DNA of 64,000 nucleotides, taken from positions 165,818 to 229,817 of the forward strand of contig CAJTMG010000001.1 of the NCBI GenBank assembly GCA_910577405.1. Reading direction: 5' to 3'. The position numbers were made by a program, and so were the translations under genes. Origin of the DNA: an uncultured Oscillibacter sp. (lineage in GTDB: Bacteria; Bacillota; Clostridia; Oscillospirales; Oscillospiraceae). Below the pieces are notes generated by a model. The model was not told the DNA's origin. It ran no database searches and worked only from the letters and a program-made list of their open reading frames with translations. This document shows positions 59,801 to 64,000 of this stretch, piece after piece. Positions within the stretch are counted from its first letter, which is position 1. Each line of letters starts with the position of its first letter.

Positions 59801-61990
59801 AATCGCATTTGCCTTTACCGTGGTCGTTGTGGCTGTCACTGTCACGCTCTTTACTGTGACCGGCTCTACAGTAACGACTGCTTCCAGCTTTCCAGAATAA
59901 GGCTTGAAATTGTTTCCTGTTTCAACAGTTCCAGTAAAGACGTACGTTTCGCCTTTTTTGTTGAACGAAGATTCTGCCGGGGTCTGCCATGTGACGTTGA
60001 GCTCCACACTGCTCATACCATTGGCTTCTGCAAACCATGCTGTCGTTTTATCAGGCAGAGTAAACAGCGATTTCAGGCTTGCAATGCTGGTATTCTTTTC
60101 ATCATTGGCGTGAATCGAAGCAGTCGGCGCGGTGATATCAATACTTTGAATCTCCGCCGCTATAATCGTAAAATTCTTCTCAACTGTGCCGCTGTAATTG
60201 CCTTTGCCTGTAACTTTGACAGTAGCAGTGCCTACATTGGTATTGTTGCTGTACTCTACGGTATAATCGGTACTTCCGTCTAATGTCATTGCGCCGTTTT
60301 TCAAAGTAATACCCGGTTCAATTGCCTTGCCAGTGTAAGTATGCGTTGGGATATCAACAATCCAACTGGCTTTAATCGGTGTAATTACTGCCGGTTTTTC
60401 TGTGATGTTAATCGTAATTTCAGCAGTGGGCGGATTTTCCACAGTGTTGCCGCTGGAAGTTACAACAAGGTAAACCTTTCCTATTTTTGCCTCATCCGTC
60501 ACAGTAACCAAACCATTTTCATTCACAGTGACGCCGGCATGAGGTTCCCGCAGTTGCCAGGTAACCCCTTTGCCTGTCATCTCAACATCATTCTGGTCCA
60601 ATACCTTTGCAGTATAGGTTGCGGTACTGCCTATGGCAAGGGTATCTTCGGTAATTTCTTTATTGCCCTTGAGAATTTTGACCGTCGTCGGTTTCGGAAC
60701 TTCATAACGGTAATTCTCACCCGCCAAAGTCAGGATTGTCGAACCCCAAGGCAAATCTTCATCGTAAAGATAGTGTACAAAAATCGTGTCGCTAACCTTC
60801 ACTGTAAAACTGGGGGTCTTTTCAGTCCCATCATCAGACGAAAATTTATAGCTACTCCCTGCTCCGGTATTGCCTGCCAAAAACAGTCCATTGGGGTAAC
60901 CAATACTGTTTGCCGTAGAACCTTCCTCTCCATCGCAGTTTGTCACATCCACAAGATAGCTGTTATTACCAATTCTGACAACATTCCACATATGTGCCCC
61001 TGCGCCTGTAGCTAAACCGCCTTCTGCCCCCATATATCCAGTGGCGATATAGCTTTCCACATTCCCTTGGAATTTCGTCAAGTCACAAAGATACTGGAAT
61101 GCCTTGGAATAGCCTTCGCAGACAACTTGTGCATTTTTTTCACCAGCAAAAACGTCAATCAACTGCCACGGGTCGCCATAAGGTGCCTTATTGTCAACAG
61201 CATCATGATTATAGCTTACTCGTTTACAAATCTCATCCTTGTAATACAGCAAGCGGTCATAATCTGTTGTAGCAGTGCAATCAGCAACAATTTTTCTCGC
61301 ATTACCTACTGCTGTACTTACCTTTGTTACATTAGTAGTAACTGTCGTGTCATTATCTCCCTGATAACCTGTTGCAACCGTAAATGCCATTTGAATATTT
61401 GAGAGCGATACTGTTTGATTGGAACCAGAACTTTTTATCGAATATAAAATTTCCGTTCCTTTTGTCTTTTCATACCAATATAACTCATAAGGACAATCAA
61501 GTAATAATGCATCCAAAGCAGTACTCCAAATTGGACGAAATTTTTCTGAAACTTTCTCTTTAAGTTCATCACCAGTATAAGACTCACTTAATCCCAATTC
61601 TGTCAACGTAAACTCGAATGTTGTAGTAATGGCAAATTGAGTAGAACCGCCATTTGCCGCAACATCTGCAATTCTGGCTTTCAGGTCATCATAGATTTCC
61701 TTTTCTTTCTCACCCAGCCGGTTATAAGCCGGGTCGCCCACGCCAAAGATCGAAGGCACATCAGCGTCCTCCCCAGCGAACGCCAGGTCGACGTATGCGC
61801 TGAACAGCTCGTCGTTGCTGGGGAGCATCTCCAGCAGCTCCGGGTCCACGACGGCCTGTTCTTCCGCCACGGTTTCCACGACGCCCTCCGCAGACGCATC
61901 CGGACCGTCCTCATCAGCCAGAGCCGCGGTGGGGAAGAGGGACAGCAGCAGGGCCGCCGTCAACAAGGAACACAACCATTTTTTTCGCAT
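56894..61990 (-). CDS. Large SLH surface protein with transglutaminase-like and Ig-like domains
   Basis: A 1698-residue exported protein from ATG at 61990 (GGGAG 8 nt upstream; the upstream open frame is leader). Signal peptide about 1-27. Residues about 180-360 include a transglutaminase-like domain with Cys in VVCEGYSKAF (about 290), His in GAHMWNVV (about 332) and Asp in VDVTNCDG (about 345). Several Ig-like repeats follow, including an MBG-type ASWIVDIPTHTYTGKAIEPG, a GGIYGGTFAEPEVTVN and a second copy. InlB-type repeat GMALPTRAKDGYTFKGW about 1350, a GGSGGGGSSG linker, another repeat KPKSGYVLDTLRV, and SLH repeats from about 1530 to the end. The 61000-61650 stretch is visibly AT-richer than the rest. 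Likely wall-bound adhesin or matrix protein. Confidence 0.9.
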   Translation of the reverse strand: MRKKWLCSLLTAALLLSLFPTAALADEDGPDASAEGVVETVAEEQAVVDPELLEMLPSNDELFSAYVDLAFAGEDADVPSIFGVGDPAYNRLGEKEKEIYDDLKARIADVAANGGSTQFAITTTFEFTLTELGLSESYTGDELKEKVSEKFRPIWSTALDALLLDCPYELYWYEKTKGTEILYSIKSSGSNQTVSLSNIQMAFTVATGYQGDNDTTVTTNVTKVSTAVGNARKIVADCTATTDYDRLLYYKDEICKRVSYNHDAVDNKAPYGDPWQLIDVFAGEKNAQVVCEGYSKAFQYLCDLTKFQGNVESYIATGYMGAEGGLATGAGAHMWNVVRIGNNSYLVDVTNCDGEEGSTANSIGYPNGLFLAGNTGAGSSYKFSSDDGTEKTPSFTVKVSDTIFVHYLYDEDLPWGSTILTLAGENYRYEVPKPTTVKILKGNKEITEDTLAIGSTATYTAKVLDQNDVEMTGKGVTWQLREPHAGVTVNENGLVTVTDEAKIGKVYLVVTSSGNTVENPPTAEITINITEKPAVITPIKASWIVDIPTHTYTGKAIEPGITLKNGAMTLDGSTDYTVEYSNNTNVGTATVKVTGKGNYSGTVEKNFTIIAAEIQSIDITAPTASIHANDEKNTSIASLKSLFTLPDKTTAWFAEANGMSSVELNVTWQTPAESSFNKKGETYVFTGTVETGNNFKPYSGKLEAVVTVEPVTVKSVTVTATTTTVKANAIDAYELPTAGTVEYNEIAGGTINITWPTNYKETLKAAADKMGDASNTTVTLTAESVDFPDWATVPASFAMPTLTVTITNKEQAAVTFDNGTSLGGIYGGTFAEPEVTVNIGTATPDKEGVKFSYTGTTLNGASYSSAEMPKDAGNYTVTATYEDSTYFGSASVNFFIDAKSIDLDWNGLGTAEIPLAYSGAPMNITASIPAGSLVNGDACTVTVTGGNQVNAGTYTAKATLSNKNYKATNDEKTYTIQKGDRLVVISNNGTTITDKTLNLYPAIGLSKEILVSYNNLDDVDPKYQLTGNASAVKLTTRGNQATVTAVGNGSATLTVSFDETDNYKGVSVSCTIEAVAKPISQISIGSKDETANLTAKLDGSTIKVVGLGDPNKVCVKLVPAEDVGITLEQSPDSDTVIANGGKISLKDKDSGTLIAEYTVDLSGVTKVPENTTVEEKTGTATAPENASEDLKKAAEDLNPESDGLVSAAKDLILEAAELAKNEGADSVKIEASLKVEVKSLDTTSTNKTFRLDVTPVYTITTTTNGVSSEKVEKPIANEQLNNDVTITVSVKLPSGFPTSDVFARHYKNGAVAEILRVVVAGDIASWQQSSFSEIELFSEPRHGSITFVMDDGSQESLNIDAASLGMALPTRAKDGYTFKGWKIGGKVYTTVTDELLTALGNGNALTAEAQFEKNSDPVTPPVAPEKPSTPSTSGGSGGGGSSGTTNRKISFNSSSNGSVTYTPSNPGKGTKVTLTAKPKSGYVLDTLRVLDAKGNELELTKTSDGKYTFIMPDGKVTVDAKFAEEGSQAQTKDFPFTDAEDSWARDAIAWAYENGYVNGTSATTFNPNGSITRQQMWMILARLSGASPANMTEAREWAMSSGVTDGTNGGNAMTRQQMVTFLYRYAQNRGYTTGGGTSLDSFPDNATVSAYAREPLAWAVGNGIVAGTSDGNLNPGGGATRAQFAVILQRFYSNTVES

Positions 61991-62170
61991 TTTTCCAACT
62001 CCCTTTCTTTCCAGCCCCATTGCAGTCACAGGACCGGAGGATACAGATACTTTTTGGAACTGTGCAGCCAAGGCCCTCCGCAAAACAAACACACTACAAT
62101 CTGCATCAAAGGCAGCATTTACAAAAACATATACATTTTTGCAGCCAGGCTGATTCCCAAAATTAAGTAC

Positions 62171-62199
62171 AGGATACCATAGAAAACCAACTATTTCAA
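62171..62199 (-). promoter_or_regulatory. Promoter of the large surface protein gene
   Basis: Minus strand TTGAAA (62199-62194), 17-nt spacer, TATCCT (62176-62171), followed by a leader of about 175 nt. Confidence 0.65.
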
Positions 62200-62358
62200 G
62201 GGTTTCCAGAAAAAAACAGTCTCCTGGAGAGCCGGGCAAAAATGTATACTATTATGCTGTTCTATAAATAAAAATTCCATACGAGCCAAGCAAGGTCCCG
62301 CCTGTCAGGTCTAAAACGGTCCGGTTGGGCATAGGGTAAGGGCAAGGAGGGACGAGCC

Positions 62359-62487
62359 ATGAACATTTGTTTTCAACCACCGGCAGACCCGGAATACGCC
62401 CGAAAAGTTCTGCGGCTTCTGATTCAGGCAGCGCTGCCGGAAGCCCTTGCGCGCCTTGGGGAACTGGCACAGGGGGCGGAGGAATGA
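62359..62487 (+). CDS. 42-residue ORF coupled to the serine recombinase gene
   Basis: A short ORF with AAGGAGG 9 nt before its ATG, starting MNICFQPPADPEYARKVLRL and ending in an amphipathic helix (ALPEALARLGELAQGAEE). Its stop overlaps the recombinase start (ATGA at 62484-62487), so translation is coupled. Upstream of the ATG the recombinase frame has no RBS, making this ORF the likely entry point of ribosomes. No known family. Confidence 0.7.
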   Translation: MNICFQPPADPEYARKVLRLLIQAALPEALARLGELAQGAEE

Positions 62488-63971
62488 ACATTGCCGCTTA
62501 CTGCCGGGTATCCACGGACAAGGCCGACCAGCTGAACAGCCTGGAAGCGCAGAAAACGTTTTTCACCGCCTACGCCGCCCGGACCGGACAGACCCTGACA
62601 CGCCTCTACGCAGACGAAGGCATTTCCGGCACGAAGGTCCGGCGCCGCAAAGCCTTTCTGCAAATGATGGAGGACGCGGAGCGGGGTCTTTTTTCCATAC
62701 TGGTCGTCAAGGACATCTCCCGTCTGGCCCGGAACACGGTAGACCTGCTGCAAAGCGTCCGCCGTCTGAAGGCCCTGGGTGTCCAGACGCTGTTTCTCAC
62801 CGCAAATATGGACTCCATGGGGGACAGCGAATTTATCCTGACCCTGTTCGGCGCGCTGGCACAGGAGGAATCCGCCAATATGTCCAAGCGCATCAAATTC
62901 GGCAAACGCGTCAACGCCCAGCGGGGCCGGGTGCCCAATCTGGTGTACGGCTACGACAAGACCCCCGGCGATTACTTCCATCTGACCGTCAACCAAAGGG
63001 AAGCGGCTGTTGTCCGGCAAATTTACAGTCTGTACATACAAGACGGCTGCGGCGCGGGGAAGATTGCGGCTCTGCTGAACGGTCAGGGGCTGCGTACCAA
63101 ACAGGGCCGGGCGTGGAGTCAGAACGCCGTGAGCCGCATTCTGCAAAACCCCATATACACCGGAAAAATCGTCAACGGCAAGGAAGAAATCCGGGACTTC
63201 CTCACCAGTGAACGAACGGCGCGTCCAAGGGAGGACTGGCTGATTACGGACCGCCCGGAGCTGCAAATCGTCTCCCCCGAGGACTTCCAGACCGCCGGGC
63301 AAATCCGCAGCGCCCGGAATCTGGCCTTTCACGGGGAGCACCGTCGTGAAAACAGCCGCCATCTGCTTTCTACCCTGATCCGCTGCAAGGACTGCGGCAG
63401 GTCCTTCCGGCGGGTCCAGCGAACCTACCGGCGCACCTACACCCGCTGGGTCTGCGGAAGACGGAACGGCCAGGGTGCAGACCAGTGCGGCAATACGGTC
63501 TCCCTGGACGAGGACGCCCTTCTGAACGCCCTGGACCGCTGCTTTCTGGCTCTGCTTCCCGACAGACAGCAGACGGCGAAAATATTCCGGCAGGAGCTGA
63601 AACGGGCCATACTGGAACAAGCCGGGGATACGGAACGCGGCGCCCTGGAGGACAAGCTCTCCCGTCTGAACCGCCAACGGCAGAAATTCCTGACCCTCTA
63701 CGCCGACGAGCTGATTACCCGGCAGGAGCTTGACGCCCAACTATCCGCGTCCCGGCAGGAAACCCAGGACCTGGAAGCCCGCCTGCAAGCCCTGCCGCCC
63801 GCCCTGCTGCCGCCCGACGCCCTGGAACGCCTGACAGACCAATTAACACAAAACCCGGAACGCTTCCTGACCGTCCGGAACCTCTCCAACGGCCAGTTAA
63901 GACAGCTGATTTCCCATATGGAAGCCGCCCCGGATGGAACCGTTACCGTCTATCCCCAGACCAATCCCTGA
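62484..63971 (+). CDS. Large serine recombinase
   Basis: A 495-residue site-specific recombinase. Residues 1-140 are the resolvase/invertase catalytic domain: IAAYCRVSTDKADQLNSLEAQ with the nucleophilic serine near residue 9, GISGTKVRRRKAFLQMMEDA, VVKDISRLARNTVDLL with the DNA-cleaving arginines. A recombinase domain follows (NQREAAVVRQIYSLYIQDGCGAGKIAALLNGQGL), then a zinc ribbon (CKDCGRSF ... CGRRNGQGADQCGN) and a C-terminal coiled coil. These are the integrase of phages and of mobile elements such as Tn4451-type elements. No attachment site or other element genes are in the window; the element may extend beyond 64000. The end of the gene is 29 nt from the window edge. Confidence 0.95.
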   Translation: MNIAAYCRVSTDKADQLNSLEAQKTFFTAYAARTGQTLTRLYADEGISGTKVRRRKAFLQMMEDAERGLFSILVVKDISRLARNTVDLLQSVRRLKALGVQTLFLTANMDSMGDSEFILTLFGALAQEESANMSKRIKFGKRVNAQRGRVPNLVYGYDKTPGDYFHLTVNQREAAVVRQIYSLYIQDGCGAGKIAALLNGQGLRTKQGRAWSQNAVSRILQNPIYTGKIVNGKEEIRDFLTSERTARPREDWLITDRPELQIVSPEDFQTAGQIRSARNLAFHGEHRRENSRHLLSTLIRCKDCGRSFRRVQRTYRRTYTRWVCGRRNGQGADQCGNTVSLDEDALLNALDRCFLALLPDRQQTAKIFRQELKRAILEQAGDTERGALEDKLSRLNRQRQKFLTLYADELITRQELDAQLSASRQETQDLEARLQALPPALLPPDALERLTDQLTQNPERFLTVRNLSNGQLRQLISHMEAAPDGTVTVYPQTNP

Positions 63972-64000
63972 CGCAGGCAAACCCCAAAGCATCATACGCC

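Overview
The window looks like chromosomal DNA of a GC-rich (by eye about 60 percent), low-identity Clostridia, most likely the Oscillospiraceae group (Intestinimonas, Flavonifractor, Oscillibacter or relatives). The signs are Firmicutes-type Shine-Dalgarno sites before almost every gene, a SAM-I riboswitch on metK, SLH-domain surface proteins, an LCP protein, QueH, a KtrAB potassium system, a CoA-dehydratase activase and a relic of the sporulation regulator SpoIIID. No rRNA, tRNA or CRISPR array was seen. The genus call is inference.

Layout. Positions 1-2600: a leftward two-gene operon of a DHH-family phosphoesterase followed by a TIR-domain protein whose C-terminus is a 42-bp tandem repeat running off the window edge; this is the best candidate for an undescribed nucleotide-signalling or defence system. 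Positions 2800-10060: rightward genes for a solute-binding lipoprotein paired with a chemoreceptor, an esterase, riboswitch-controlled metK and two unknown proteins, one with its RBS buried in a hairpin. Positions 10060-17000: leftward genes for a second chemoreceptor (zinc-binding CZB-like sensor), a zinc-ribbon/TPR protein and a DUF4358 - MBOAT - DHHW envelope acyltransferase set. Positions 17100-25300: threonine aldolase, KtrAB, and a CoA-dehydratase activase apparently split into two genes.

Positions 25300-36150: QueH, then a long leftward run: ddl, murF, an ABC-F protein, a YdcF-like protein, a flavodoxin, prfA, a small membrane protein, a TsaC-CoaE fusion and an M18 aminopeptidase. Positions 36280-49260: an unknown protein, an inositol dehydrogenase, an SLH protein, a RodA-like glycan polymerase, tsaE-tsaB, upp, sbcDC and a sigma/anti-sigma pair. 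Positions 49390-56560: a DUF4397 repeat protein, two CobW-type GTPases, an integral membrane protein, an SLH-transglutaminase protein and an LCP ligase. Positions 56580-62000: the broken spoIIID and a 1698-residue SLH/transglutaminase surface protein. Positions 62360-63971: a serine recombinase coupled to a 42-residue ORF.

How the genes fit together: cell-wall growth (ddl, murF, RodA-like, LCP, MBOAT/DHHW) and surface display (three SLH proteins) are strongly represented, with translation and tRNA modification (prfA, tsaB, tsaC, tsaE, queH) and metal or nucleotide homeostasis. The +strand or -strand ORFs lying opposite long genes were treated as shadows. All functions are family-level readings made by eye without database searches.
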